Below, piece after piece: positions 19,936-32,793 of a stretch of 64,000 bases of DNA. Position 1 is the stretch's first letter. Every line of letters begins with the position of its first letter. Position numbers and translations under genes: made by a program. A model generated the notes under the pieces. The model was not told where the DNA came from. It searched no databases and saw nothing but the letters and a program-made list of their open reading frames with translations. The stretch comes from Aphanomyces cochlioides (taxonomy: Eukaryota; Oomycota; Saprolegniomycetes; Saprolegniales; Verrucalvaceae), in contig JAHQRK010000003.1 of assembly GCA_019828595.1 (NCBI GenBank), positions 1,674,001 to 1,738,000 on the forward strand. Direction: 5' to 3'.

Positions 19936-20058
19936 CTTGGCGCAAAGTTAACGACGATTCCTTGCATTTGCCGCGTTTCCTCGCGGTCTCACCGCCCTGA
20001 AGACGATGCCAACTTGAGTAAACGACATTTAAAGCATGTTGTTTGGTTGACGCAGTCT

Positions 20059-21597
20059 CTAAGGGGCCATGCGGGGAACGAAGGCGGGGATGCCAGTGAT
20101 GGCCCGGCCGAGAATCAACGCATGGACGTCGTGTGTGCCTTCGTATGTGTTGACAGCTTCCAAGTTCATCGAGTGGCGCACGACGTGGTATTCGTCCGAG
20201 ACGCCGTTGCCGCCGAGCATATCCCGCGCCGTGCGAGCAATGTCGAGTGCTTTGCCGCAGTTGTTGCGCTTGATGATCGAGATGATTTCAGGCGCGACGG
20301 GACCAGCATCTTGGAGGCGGCCGACTTGCAGCGCGGCAAAGAGACCCAAGTTGATGTCGGTCAGCATGTCGGCGAGTTTCTTTTGGATCAATTGGTTCCT
20401 ACAAAGCTCCCGCGTGAGATGGCGACGTCGATGGGAGTGGCGTACGCGGCCAAAGGAGCGCCGAATTGAGATCGATCCAACGTGTACTGACGCGCGATTT
20501 CCATGCAAGAGTCTAGCGAGGAGCGTCAGGATGTCCAGCATCGATGCAGAGATTGCAACGTACAGGCAGCACCCATGGAGCCCCATGCAATGCCGTAGCG
20601 AGCGCTGTTCAAGCACGTGAATGGCCCCTTGAGGCCCTTGGCGTGAGGAAGCATGTTTTCCTTGGGGACTTTGACATCTTCCATCGCGATCTAGATCAAA
20701 AGTGGCGTCGGATGCAAGTCCAAGGACGTGGAGGAGACGTACCATGCCGGTCGCAGAGGCCATCAAAGCAGCCTTGCCGTCAATGTACGACGTGGAAAGA
20801 CCTGGCATGTCCTAGCGATCATCATGAGCAACGGAAAGCTTGCCGCTGGGATTACTCTTTCCAAGATGAAGCCGCGAATGTCGCCGTGGTCGTCCTTGGC
20901 CCAGACGACAAAGACGTCAGCGATCGGGGCATTGGTGATCCAGTTCTTGGCACCGTTCAGGACAAAGTGGTCTCCATCGAGACGAGCGCGCGATTCCATC
21001 GACGACGGATCCGAGCCGTGGTTGGGTTCCGTCAAGCCAAAGCAGCCGATCAAGTCGCCGCTCGCGAGTTTTGGGAGGTACTACACGGTCCATGATCGAT
21101 TGCACGGCGACACAACTTGCTTACCTTTTCCTTTTGCGCATCCGATCCAAACTTGTAGATAGGCCACATGACCAAGGACGACTGCACACTCATGGCGGAG
21201 CGGTACGCACTGTCGACGCGCTCGACGGCATTCGCAATGAGACCATACGAGACGTAACCGACTCCCGCGCAATCGTAGCCTTTGATCGTCGGTCCGAGCA
21301 AGCCAAGTTCGCCCATTTCTTTCATGATCTTCTTGTCGAACGACGCTTCTCGGTTGGCTTTGACGATGCGCGGGAGCAATTCTTGCTGGCAGTACGCTTG
21401 CGCCGAGTCCTACAATCTCGAGAATCACAAAAAACGTCCAAACAAGCGCCAAAACGTACGCGAATCATGCGCTCTTCGTCCGTGAGGCAGCTGTTCAAGT
21501 CGAGGGGATCCTGCCAGTTGAAAGCGCCGGCCTTGGCGGCCATGGAGCGCGCGCCGCTCTTGGAAACAGACACGCGGCGGGCAATCGTCGACAACAT
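20059..21597 (-). CDS. GCDH: Glutaryl-CoA dehydrogenase, mitochondrial
   Basis: Seven exons, joined by frame and GT..AG sites: 21597-21460, 21409-21125, 21080-20856, 20811-20743, 20690-20564, 20512-20446 and 20398-20059; introns are 43-52 bp. The product is 416 residues. The N-terminus is Arg/Ser-rich and lacks acids ([19 protein letters not shown]), a mitochondrial presequence. Family blocks follow in order: [108 protein letters not shown], and [20 protein letters not shown] with the catalytic Glu. It is an FAD enzyme that converts glutaryl-CoA to crotonyl-CoA in Lys/Trp breakdown. The length matches the family, and there are no lesions. It is convergent with the disordered-protein gene (123 bp apart). 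Confidence 0.93.
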
Positions 21598-22549
21598 CTT
21601 GCGGTGATCGAACCAGAGGGAAACTGAGGAAGACACGCTCGATTTTCAATAAAGTACGACGAACTTTATCGAGCATGTTGATGCTCCAATATCCGCTAAA
21701 GTGCGACTTAGCATCATCATCGCGACGAGTGACGACAAGTCGAGTTTTCCCACTGCTTGATAGCTTTCTTGGCGTTGTAGAGCCATCTACTGACTCTTTA
21801 GCTCATGAATGAGCTCTATGGCCCCTTGCTGACTAGCTAGTTTAGCGCTGCGAGCTTTCAATGGCCCGGTGCGTTGTAGGGCACAAGATTCTCCAAGCTG
21901 TATGAAGCAGAGAGAGCTCGCCATGGCACACTCGCCGTACAGCGCGTCGAAAGCACAGAGGGAGCACAGCAGTAGGCTGGAAAACATTTCAACGATATGC
22001 GCAGGATCGAATGGTACAAGTCATAGAGCAATGGGTACAGTCGACACATTGAAAATGGTCATGACATGGCAGTAGAGAAATGCAACAGCGGGATGGTTCA
22101 AGCCAGCGCGAGACGGCGAACAAGCAGGGTGGATCCGATAGCCATGGCGCGTCGAGCGCGTGCGCAGAGAGGCAAGATGCTCTTGATCGAGCTTCGATGT
22201 CGATGACGATGACTCGATAAAGTTCGAGGTAATTTCAACCTTGAAGGTTCAACTTGCACTTGAGAAAGTTCAACTCATAGATCAATGTTGCAGCTGTCAG
22301 AACGACTCAACAACGAAAGGTTCTGAAGATCACAGCGCGACGAGACAATCTACAGTGAATTCAACGGTGAAAGACAAGCAGAACGGTGCCTCTACCTAGG
22401 CTGTAGCGGTCGCGGCGTCGAAATTCGCTTCAAAAATAGGTTGCCGACGCCTAGCGGGGGATCCTTGGGGGGATGCCACGGGGGATTGACCATCGCGACG
22501 ACGCCAGCTGCTGCTGCTATCCTTGTCCATGTGCCACGTCAGACCCACT
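21598..22549. other. Spacer without recognisable gene
   Basis: This covers the promoter of GCDH (right of 21597) and the 3' flank of the GH3 gene. Short ORFs here have no family character. The GH3 gene's shifted C-terminal frame runs into 22385-22600 before stopping. Confidence 0.5.
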
Positions 22550-24833
22550 TCACGGTGGTGTTGATCGACGAGGAAGAAATCGTACGTGGTGCGGACTGCG
22601 GACCATGCGGGGTTTTAACCCGTCGCCAATGTGGTTGACATAGATGCTTAAGTCGTGGATGGAAACATGCATGTGGATGCGCGTCGATGTCTTGGCTCGA
22701 ATCGTCGGCTTGGTGACATGGATCAAGCGCTTCGCTTCCGGGACGTTGCCGCCACGCGTGCACTGGCGCATGTACAGCAGCACGGCGTCTTTTCCATCGA
22801 CTGGGCCGTCGTTCGTGACCGTGACGCCAAAGACGAGCGAGTGCTTGCCATGCGTCGCCAACGACAGGTTGGGGTAGTTGAACGACGTGTAGCTCAAGCC
22901 AAACCCAAACGGCCACTCATGTCGACACTCGCCAAAGCCGCCGTTCACGTAGCAACCCAAGTTTTGCCGGTGGTAGTACGGTACGCCGCTGTCGGCCGCG
23001 CTCTTCGGGTACGTGAATGGCAATTTCCCGCTCGGGTTGACGTTGCCAAGAAGCATCTCGACAATCGCGCGACCGCCAAGTTCGCAAGGCAGCATGGCAT
23101 TCACGACGGCGTGTGCGAGATCCGCTACGCCATGGAGCAAGCGAGGACGGCCTTGTACGAGGACCACATTGAGCTTGGTCGCATTGGCAGACAGCGCCTT
23201 GACGTAGTCGAGCTGGCCTTGCGGCAAGGAAAGATCGTCAATGTCGCCAGGTTTTTCAGCGTACGGCCCTTCGCCAACGACGACGATAGTGTACTCGGCG
23301 GCGGCGGCTTTCGTCTTGGCTCTCTCGATGTCAGCTTTGGAGAGATCTCCTTCGATATCGACGCCTTCCATGGCGTCAATCTGGCACGACGGACAGAGAT
23401 CATGGAAAGCATCTTGGATGGAGCGACCGTGCGGAAACATCGCGTTGCCCGACGCGCCTTGCCATGTCAGACTCCACCCGCCGCACAGATGACCGATGTT
23501 GGCAATCGATGGACCCGTCAAGAAGATCTTGGGACTCGACCCTTGCAGCGGAAGCGTCTTGTTGACGTTCTTGAGCAGCACGATCGACTCGGACGCCATC
23601 GACAGCGCCAACGCTTTGCTCGCGTCGTCTCCCGCCGACGACACTTTGGACGCACCTGGCACTGGCGTCTCGTACAAGTTGAGCTGGAGCTTCAATGCCG
23701 TGATGCGCTGCACGGATTGCCGCAGACGATGCAACGACAGCTTCTTGGCATCGACGAGAGCCTTGGTGTGGTTGATGAAGAGTGTGTCGCCGGCCACCAT
23801 GCTCATATCGATCGATGTTTCCTTGAGCGACAAGCGGACGGCATCTTCCTGGGACGTCGCGACGTGGTGGAACGTCGCCAGCTCGTTGATGACGGCATAG
23901 TCGGTGACGAGCATGCCATGGAAGCCAAGATCGTGGCGGAGAAGATCTACGAGCATCTTGTGGTTGGATCCCATGGGTTTGCCATTCAGTGAGACGTAAT
24001 TCATCATGCCAGTCAAGGCACCAGCGTCGATCGCGGCTTTGAACGGCGGCAGGTAGTAGTTGAGGACTTCGTAGTCGGTCAGCGTGAGTGGATCTCGATC
24101 ATGGCCTGTGGGTGTCGCAGCGTAGCCGATGAAGTGCTTGAAGCACGCGGCGATGGTGTTGTTGTCTTGGAGGCCGTGGACGATGGCGCGGCCCATTTCC
24201 GTGACCAAGTAGGGATCTTCTCCAAAGGTTTCGTAGACGCGCGGCCAAAGCTTGGCGCTCTGAACATCCAAGATCGGTCCAAAGATCCATGGAATACCTG
24301 CTGCTTCCGTGTCGCGGCCTGTGTAATACCCCACTTGGCGAACTAAATCTCGATTGAAGGAAGCCCCGGCATTGATCTGGTGGGGAAAGATGACAGCGTT
24401 CGTGACAAAATTGGCTCCATGGACCGAGTCGAGGCCGTACAGAATCGGATGCTTGCTGTGCTTTGCATGGATATGTTGAATTCTCGTAATGAGAGCTCTC
24501 CATTCGTCTGGTGTCCAGCCATACTTGTCCCCGAGAGATCCACCAGCGTAGGGGGAATTAAAGTATGAGCTCACATGGAGCTTGGTAAACTGCTCGACCT
24601 TGGTTTCATTAAGCGTTCTGTCGCGGTTCAAGATGGTGCCAATATCGAGTTGCGTCATTTGTCCGATCAGTTCCTCCGTCGTCTGCCACCGTGATGAGCT
24701 CCATCAAGGCGAGAATCAAGCGTACCCTGTCATAGACAATCTCGCGGGCTTTTTCATCGCATTCTTCTCGTGTTCCACAGGGCGGCAGGCCATGAAGAGC
24801 GAGCGAAGCTAGCGCAAGGACTGACCAGCGCAT
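22550..24833 (-). CDS. Secreted GH3 beta-glucosidase, copy A (C-terminus frameshifted)
   Basis: Exon 1 (24833-24726) encodes a signal peptide (MRWSVLALASLALHG) and CGTREECDEKAR. An intron 24725-24683 (43 bp) joins in phase 0 to exon 2, which runs from 24682 to the TGA ending at 22550. GH3 motifs are EELIGQMTQLDI, HPILYGLDSVHGANF, FGEDPYLVTEMG, CFKHFIGY, and GMLVTDYAVINELA with the nucleophilic Asp. They are followed by the second alpha/beta domain (GPSIANIGHLCGGWSLTW) and the FnIII-like C-terminal domain. The product is about 746 residues. Compared with copy B, the last 25-40 residues change frame near 22580-22600 (GDGLKP onward): a TYDFFLVDQ-like continuation exists in the next frame. The hydrolase core is intact. 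The predicted role is release of glucose from beta-glucans or cellobiose outside the cell. Confidence 0.88.
23433..24442 (-). repeat. Copy-A arm of a 1010-bp inverted identical segment
   Basis: This matches 26160-27169 in inverted orientation with no difference I could find. All three reading-frame translations across it agree between copies, which would expose substitutions. The identity stops sharply at both ends. Confidence 0.8.
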
Positions 24834-25759
24834 GTTGCGATCTTTCGACTTGATTGACTTCGGCGGGGGTTGAAGTCATTGGACAATAATAAACTCACCA
24901 CTGCAATCCTTCAACAGGAGGTCGCCAGGAGCGCAATGGACTCACGATCAGACCCACACCTCGATGGAGTAAAGCAAGAGCGAATGAGCTGGAGATCGAG
25001 CTCTCGGGCTGATCGAACGCTCTCCACAATGTGACGAAGAATGTCTCTGTCGAGGTGGTCAATGAATTTGGTGAGATATATAGTATTCGTGAAATTTATA
25101 TGGGATGGAATTCTGCGGCGTCGCAGTCACGATGGAGCTGCCGTACTCCTGGACAAAGACAACGGGATGGATCTCGGCTGGAATCGCCTTGGAGACTACC
25201 AAATACGCGCCTGGCACGTAGCTCCCGAAGGCGCGCCGTGGTGTTGTCTGTTCCTCGCTGTGGGTGCGCTAGAAGCTCTGGATTTTGCTATCGTCATTCC
25301 TGTGTGTCGCTGCTCGGGTCCCTGGCCTTGCTCTGCACAGCCGTGACGTCGACACCTCATCTCGTGTAGATTCAAACTTCAGTGCAGTGGCAAGCGCAAT
25401 GGACGGAACGATTGTCTGTCCTACTGCATCTCCAACACACAACTGGACATCATCCATTGAAATCTATCGAAACTAATGAACAAGGACACACAAAGTCTCC
25501 CGACATGGTCCATCCCGCGGTCTTCTCGAGTTCATATCCATTCTCCACTGAGGTTCTCCAGGCTCCCCATGGAATCTCACAGCTCTTTGATAGATTTGCT
25601 CGCCTTTGGCGTCCTCACGACGACGCGACAACCGCAGATTCGGACGGACGGATGCGAACTAATTTGACAAGGTCAGTAATGCCAACGAAGAAATTTTGCA
25701 CCCACAGGGTCCGACCAAGCAGACCAAGTTGTGGACTCGGCAAGACGCCACAAGCAAAA
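24834..25759. promoter_or_regulatory. Shared 926-bp intergenic region between the two divergent GH3 genes
   Basis: Both GH3 genes start outward from this block, so it must contain both promoters. I see no conserved gene in it. The short ORFs (for example 25041-25346 and 25382-25759) are not similar to GH3. Confidence 0.5.
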
Positions 25760-28127
25760 ATGTGCGTGTATCTTAGCCTCTTGCTTGCCGCAGTCGCCGC
25801 CGCGCCGGTCTTTGCGCGATGCTCGACGCGAGACGAATGCGATGAAGCAGCGTACCGACTTGTGGCCCAAATGGTAGAGTCCCGCCGATGAACTTGCAAC
25901 TTTGACGCTCTCCTGCTAGAGTCCTGACGAACTCATCGGTCAGATGACACAAGTCGACATTTATACCGTCTTGAACGACGATAGAACGCTCAACGAAACC
26001 AAGGTCAAGAGTAATGCGCAGCTCCATCTTGGGTCGTACTTGAACTCGCCCTACGCGGGAGGTGCCCAAGGCAACAAGTACGGCTGGACGGCGACCGAAT
26101 GGAGAGATTTGATCCAGCGCATTCAAACGATCCATGCCACTTACAGCAAGCATCCCATCCTGTACGGCCTCGACTCGGTCCATGGAGCCAATTTTGTCAC
26201 GAACGCTGTCATCTTTCCCCACCAGATCAATGCCGGGGCTTCCTTCAATCGAGATTTAGTTCGCCAAGTGGGGTATTACACAGGCCGCGACACGGAAGCA
26301 GCAGGTATTCCATGGATCTTTGGACCGATCTTGGATGTTCAGAGCGCCAAGCTTTGGCCGCGCGTCTACGAAACCTTTGGAGAAGATCCCTACTTGGTCA
26401 CGGAAATGGGCCGCGCCATCGTCCACGGCCTCCAAGACAACAACACCATCGCCGCGTGCTTCAAGCACTTCATCGGCTACGCTGCGACACCCACAGGCCA
26501 TGATCGAGATCCACTCACGCTGACCGACTACGAAGTCCTCAACTACTACCTGCCGCCGTTCAAAGCCGCGATCGACGCTGGTGCCTTGACTGGCATGATG
26601 AATTACGTCTCACTGAATGGCAAACCCATGGGATCCAACCACAAGATGCTCGTAGATCTTCTCCGCCACGATCTTGGCTTCCATGGCATGCTCGTCACCG
26701 ACTATGCCGTCATCAACGAGCTGGCGACGTTCCACCACGTCGCGACGTCCCAGGAAGATGCCGTCCGCTTGTCGCTCAAGGAAACATCGATCGATATGAG
26801 CATGGTGGCCGGCGACACACTCTTCATCAACCACACCAAGGCTCTCGTCGATGCCAAGAAGCTGTCGTTGCATCGTCTGCGGCAATCCGTGCAGCGCATC
26901 ACGGCATTGAAGCTCCAGCTCAACTTGTACGAGACGCCAGTGCCAGGTGCGTCCAAAGTGTCGTCGGCGGGAGACGACGCGAGCAAAGCGTTGGCGCTGT
27001 CGATGGCGTCCGAGTCGATCGTGCTGCTCAAGAACGTCAACAAGACGCTTCCGCTGCAAGGGTCGAGTCCCAAGATCTTCTTGACGGGTCCATCGATTGC
27101 CAACATCGGTCATCTGTGCGGCGGGTGGAGTCTGACATGGCAAGGCGCGTCGGGCAACGCGATGTTTCCCAACGGCCAGTCCGTGCAGGATGCGCTCCGC
27201 GTCATGTGTCCATCGTGCAATATCCAAGTCATGCCTGGGATCGATATCGATGGAACCTACGATCCAGCCGTCCTCGAAGACGCCAAGAAGAAAGCCGCCG
27301 CCGCCGAGTACACTGTTGTCGTCGTCGGGGAAGGACCGTACGCTGAGAAGCCCGGCGACATCAACGATCTGATGCTGCCCCGTGGCCAGCAAGAATATGT
27401 CCGAGCGCTGGCGTCCACCAAGACGAAGCTTATCCTCGTCCTTGTCCAAGGCCGCCCTCGTTTTCTCAATGGCCTTGCCGATGTCGCACATGCCGTCGTG
27501 AACGCAATGCTGCCTTGCGAACTCGGAGGGCAAGCGCTGTCGTCCATCTTGCTTGGCCACGTCAACCCAAGCGGCCGACTGCCTTTCACGTACCCGAAGA
27601 GCATGACGGACAGCACCGTGCCGTACTACCACCGACAGAACCTCGGCTGCACGATGAACGGCACCTTCCGTGAATGCGAACACGAGTGGCCTTTTGGAGC
27701 TGGGCTGAGCTACACGACGTTCCAGTACTCCAACATGACGCTCAGCGTGAATGGATCCTCTGCCGTTGTTGTGAATGTGACCGTGAGCAACACGGGGCCA
27801 TTCGACGGGAAAGAAGCCGTGCTTTTGTTCGTCAAGCAGTCCGTGCGCATCGACAACGTGCCCGAGACGAAGCGCCTCGTCAAGTTTGACAAAGTCAATC
27901 TCACAGCCGGTGCTTCCACGACTGTGAGCTTCCGCTTGACAAAGTCGGACCTTGGTATTTACACCAACAAGATCGGCCATGGACTCAAGAAGACCGTCGT
28001 GGATGGCAACTACACAGTCTTCTTCAAAGCTGACACGGACTGCAACGTCTCCTCGACGCTGTGCCAAACCTTTCAGAGCATGACACAGGAAGCCACGTGG
28101 GGCATCCAAAGTCCCAAGTCGTCGTAA
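25760..28127 (+). CDS. Secreted GH3 beta-glucosidase, copy B
   Basis: Exon 1 (25760-25873) encodes a signal peptide (MCVYLSLLLAAVAAAPVFA) and CSTRDECDEAAYRLVAQM. An intron 25874-25919 (46 bp, GTAGAG..CTAG) joins in phase 0 to exon 2 (25920-28127), giving SPDELIGQMTQVDIY. The total is 773 residues, an appropriate length for GH3 with its FnIII-like tail (SYTTFQYSNMTLSVNG, FDGKEAVLLFVKQSV). Catalytic and structural motifs are as in copy A, including the nucleophile in GMLVTDYAV. It is divergent from copy A. Residues encoded by 26160-27169 are identical to copy A, whereas both flanks differ at many positions. Confidence 0.9.
26160..27169 (+). repeat. Copy-B arm of the 1010-bp inverted identical segment
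   Basis: Partner of 23433-24442. Outside it the two GH3 genes differ frequently in both DNA and protein (compare RIQHIHAKHS with RIQTIHATYS just upstream, and FPHGRSIQDAF with FPNGQSVQDAL just downstream). Confidence 0.8.
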
Positions 28128-28302
28128 ATCCTCATCAATGGAATTTTCAACTTGACGTCTTCTTGATTGCTTTACAAAGCCAAATCGTTCGTCCCTAGCG
28201 TCTTGTAGTTGATTGACCTCGCAGAGTTTTACAGCAGGTAGCACGTTAGTTGGCATCCCAAAGCAGTAGGGATCAAGATCGTGCTTGAGAGTTGCTTCAG
28301 AT

Positions 28303-31300
28303 TTACATGTCGTCGGATTCAGACGTTGGCGATGTGAAGTCGTTGTTGTCGGGGACGTCCAAGGCAAAGCCAATACCCGAAGATTGCCTTCGACTGATGC
28401 TATGTGTCGTCTGCGCTGAGGAAAATGTCGGGGATAGAGGAGATGGCGCGTCAAAGCTTGGGTTGGTCACACTCGTCTTGGATCGGGCTAATGAAGCAGA
28501 GGAATTCGATCGACCGACTAAATTTACATGCAAGAATTAGATAAGTATAGGAGGAATATACCTGAAGCTTGACTCTCCAGGAGCAACTGCACTTGTCCCT
28601 TTAGTCGTTGGATGTCCTTCTTCTGGTTGTCGATGTGGTTGCGATAGTCTTGCACAGTCGCAGCAGACGGTTGTCGGGTGGACTCTTTTGAGCTCTCGAC
28701 TGCACGGAATGGCAAGACGCTGCCGACGACGACGCGCTGGGTGGGGCTCAATGTCGACAGTGATGCTGATTTCTGAAGAGGCGACAAAAGGCCCGTGGGT
28801 AGTGACTGCTGTTTCGCCTCTTGTTTCTTCTTTAGTCTCTTCTCGTTGTTTTGGTTCGCCAAGTAGAGCGCACTCTCCATCTCTTTCACTTTGAGCTCGA
28901 GGACTTTGTTGCGCTTTCGGAGTGCATTCATATCCTGGAGGAGGATGTTGCCTTCCGTGATGGCTTCGCGGTGGCGATGCTCAGCTTCAGACTTGGCATG
29001 GTGTAGTGCGTTCTTCAATGTGGCCACAGATCGATGCATAAACTGCATTTGTTTACAGGCTTCCTGGACAACTTCGCGGTTGTCATCCGACAGTCCAGCG
29101 GTAGGCACAGTTGACGCTTGGTCGTGCTTTGGCAAAACACTCGACGTGCGCTTGGCTTTGGGAGCTTCCCCTTTCACGAAGACGATGTAAGCGTCCTTGA
29201 CTGCGCGTTCAAGCTCTTTTGGGTTTGTGATGAGCACGATTCGAGCAAATTCCCGCGACATAGCGCCAATGATTGATTCTTTCTTGCGTGTGATGAGGCG
29301 AAGGGCATTGACTTCGTTCGTCAAAGCCTTGATTTTTATGTCCTTCGATGCTAGCGTTTCTTCCGCCTATGAAAAGTTTATGACAGATGAATGGACGTGT
29401 AATGAGATACCAAGTCTTTTTGATGAAATTCTTGGACCATCTCTTCCTGAACGTCGTGAATGCGAGACTCGAGGCCAGAGATGAGCTTTTGCATGGGTGA
29501 TTTTTCACTCTGGAGTTCTTCCACGCGGGTGTTCAACACGAATCGAAAGCTCTCCAGTACTCGGTTCGTCGCCTTGAGCTCCTGGACGGATTTTTCCTTC
29601 TCATCAATGCTTTGCTGGAGCCCTTCAATGTGTTTTTCGTAGTTGGCCAGCGCTGCTTCCAGTTTGGCAGTCTTGGCTTTCTCCGTCGAGAGCAAAATGT
29701 CTGAAGTAGATCAGTGAACTTTTTCAAAGTAGATCTCAAAGTACCGCGAGCTGACGAATGAGCTTTGAGCTCTTGGATTTTCTTCTTGAGTGAATCGATC
29801 TTGCTGTTTTTGCCGGTAATTTGAGTCTCCTTGATGGCTGTATTTTGGCGTTCGGCTGTCAATTGCTGCTCGTACTCTTGCTTCAGCTTCTGGATTTGAA
29901 ACTCATAGTCTTCCTCTTGCTGGCTCAACACTTCTTCAAATTTCACATGGTTGTACGTCAAATCTTCCTTGACGCGTTTGATCAACTCGACCTGCACCAC
30001 GCCCAGTCACCTTCATGAATTGATGAAGCTGCACCTGTTCTTTGGCTCGCGAGTTGGCAGCTCTTCTTTCATTCTCAAGGACGAGGCGTTGTTGCTTATC
30101 CTGGGCTTCAATAAGCGTTGCGCATTGTTGCCGTGTGAGCTCCATTTCCTCCGACAAGCGATCGTAACGAGCGATTTCCATCGCTAGCTTGTGTTCGTAT
30201 CGATTTTCAAGCTCCTACAGCAGCTTTAGCATACTTGGGGTCCTTGTCGTCGTCTGACTTGTGAAAACTTTGCATGGTTCGACTCTTTCTGGGCAAACTC
30301 ATCTTGATGTTTGCGAAGCGATGATTGATACCGCTGCTCCAGTTCTTCATACCTAGAAACTGCCTTGAGTCGCTGGAAAAAACCACGTAATACAAACCGA
30401 GTGCGTTCTTGGACGAGGGAATGCTCGCATTCTTCCTTGAGGAACCGAAGTCGATCGATCCATTCGTTCTCTTTTGAGTGGAGAGAAAAATCCATGTCGC
30501 TCTTCACTTGCTCGTATTTTTGCTGAAGATCACCCAGTTGCTCATTCTTGTCCTCAATTTCTTCGCGAGACACGAGCACGGCGTCCGACATGATGGCTGG
30601 CAATTTGCGATGGACGAGATCCGTCTCTGTCAAATGGCCAGTATTCTCGTCCATGCGGAAAATGTACACGCAGCCATCTTCCGACGAACTAAAATCTACA
30701 TTAGCGTTGAGATTTCGAGATAAATTATGCCTGATCAAGTAGCGATCGTCGTCTGTGAGGCGTAGTTGAGTGATGGGCTCACTGTGGACTGATATGCCGT
30801 GCACGGGGGCAGTTTGTGTTCCAAGCGGCCAGGCAAACACGTAAACCGCACCAAGTCGTGTCGCAATGAAGAGCCATCTACTCACCACTATCAAGACCAT
30901 TTTGAACTGCCCCTACCTATTTGATTTTGTTATAGCCATATGCATGAGCGGTGTGCCCAAGTCGATCGAGTTGGTTTCTTCTCCCGATTGAATCTCGCGG
31001 AGTTTTCCGTCTGAGCCAGACACTGCGACGCATTTGGGATTCGCAGCATCAATGATCGTGGATGTAAACTTGCAATGTTTGACGACCAATTGCATGTCGT
31101 CGCATCGATTGCCTGGGAGAGAGATAGGAAAAAAGCAACCGAAAGGGTATACCTGTGTGAGTATTCCAACAGTAGAGAGCTCCATCATTGCCTGCAGAGT
31201 ACAAGTAAGTGTCGTCTGTCGACCATCGCAGCGACTGAATTGCATTGATGTGGCCTGAAAATGTATGAACGAGATCGCACTACGATATAGTACATGTCAG

Positions 31301-32793
31301 ATGCAATAGCTCAGTCTCAGGGTAGAATTACCGTGTACGTGCGGTAGATGGAGATGTTGAGGCCTGCCCCGCAAGCAAAGAGATGGCCTCCATGGGAAAA
31401 TTGAAGTGCATTTGCGGCTTTCATTGATATTTCGCGCAAGACGCGCAAGCCATCTTGGAGAATATTGTAGAGTCGAACGCGTTCTTTGAACGAAATGGCG
31501 ATTTGATACCCCGCGGGATGTAAACTCATCGTCAAAAGTTCTTCTGAGAGCTGAGCCACAACTTCATAAGTGGAGAGAAGATAATTCCAAGACCGAATCG
31601 TCTTGTCAGCACCACAAGTGACGACAATTGGTTTTTGCAAGCTCAGATCAAAGGTGAGGATGCTACCGCAGTGAGTTCCCTATCCATGGCATCAGTCCGG
31701 GAATTGAGGATGACAAGTTTGTACATTTGGGATCACATCGTGGAAGTCAGCATGCCCGTCTTGCACGACATCAATTGCGCCCATGGAGAGCGTCACAAGT
31801 CGCTGCGAGCTCGTGTAAGCAACGACGTTTTCACAATTTGGTGATATCGCTACGCTTTCTATCGTCATTTCCCCTGCTGAGAGAGCACGAATCAATATGA
31901 ACGGGTCTTTTGGGTCATCCTACAACATTTGTGAGAGTCCAACGACATAATAGACCTACAGAAAACTCAAAAACGCCGAACATGCCTTCAGTTCCAGCCA
32001 AGACGAAGCCCTTTGTGCTCGCTGCGATGGTTTCCACCTTGCCTGAAGCCAGATTCACTGACATTTGATTCAGACGAGTCGAATGAATGAGCTCGACGCG
32101 TGCATCTTCCGTGCAGCGAAACGTGAGCAATGTCCCAACTTCTGACACTGTGACCAAGTAGTCCCGTACCCAAACATGGTCCACAAAATGCTCTTGCTCC
32201 CGGATTTGGGGAATGAGGTTTGCCATGCGGAGATCGCCCGAGGACGTCAGTGTCCACGTACGAAGCACCATCGGGCCTGAAATTGTGATCAAATTGGCAT
32301 TTGATGGGCAAATTCGGATCCTCGTCCCTCGCGAGGGGCATGCCGCATGCGCGACAAGCTTGGCCGTACCCCATTTCCAATAGCTGATTCTATATGTTGG
32401 TGCGTCTTCAAGTGTTGCAAGACATCTTGTGTCGGCTGAAAAGGCGACCGAGAGAATTGGGGCATGGGATTGTGTTGGAAGCATTTTCAGTCGCGCGCGG
32501 GTTCCAAGTTTGTAAATGGAGATCTGGTTTGGATTCACTCCGAGCTGGTCGCTGATGTTTTTTGAAAATCGTGCCGATGCTTGCTCGCACACTGCGACGA
32601 GCTCTCGATTGGCCGAGACGCACATGGACTGAACACTTCGAATACCTCGCGTGGGGTGAAAAAACTCCATGCTCCGTCTGTCGAGGTTGAGGAGGCATAA
32701 ATGATGTGCGGCCGGAAAGATCAATTGGTTGTCCGAGCCAAATTCAACGTTATTTTGGATCGATCCACGCACACCGAGCACGAATCTAACCAT
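28303..32793 (-). CDS. CFAP57: CFAP57 (WD40 plus coiled-coil axonemal protein)
   Basis: A multi-exon gene starting at ATG 32793 (ACCTCCATGG). Exons I placed are 32793-31960, 31919-31725, 31679-31332, 31279-31153, 31112-30917 and then from 30877. Further exons lie at roughly 30690-30400, 30370-30260, 30210-30030, 29990-29750, 29700-29420 and 29370-28560, and the last exon ends with TAA at 28303-28305 (the QAS|VGRSNSS join restores frame). The N-terminal half is WD40-like (KPIVVTCGADKTIRSWNY; GHINAIQSLRWSTDDTYLYS; EDGCVYIFRMDENTGHLTE). The C-terminal half is a long coiled coil (RYEELEQRYQSS, EMELTRQQCATLIEAQDKQQ, ANYEKHIEGLQQSIDEKEKS, LTNEVNALRLITRKKESIIG). CFAP57 is a subunit linked to inner-arm dyneins of cilia, which fits a zoosporic organism. 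It is divergent from the carnitine acetyltransferase gene. Confidence 0.85.

Noticed and set aside
26610..28454. 614-codon minus-strand ORF opposite GH3 copy B
   Set aside because: It is a shadow of the GC-rich GH3 coding frame; the same shadow (445 codons, 22655-23992) appears opposite copy A. It shows no family motifs.
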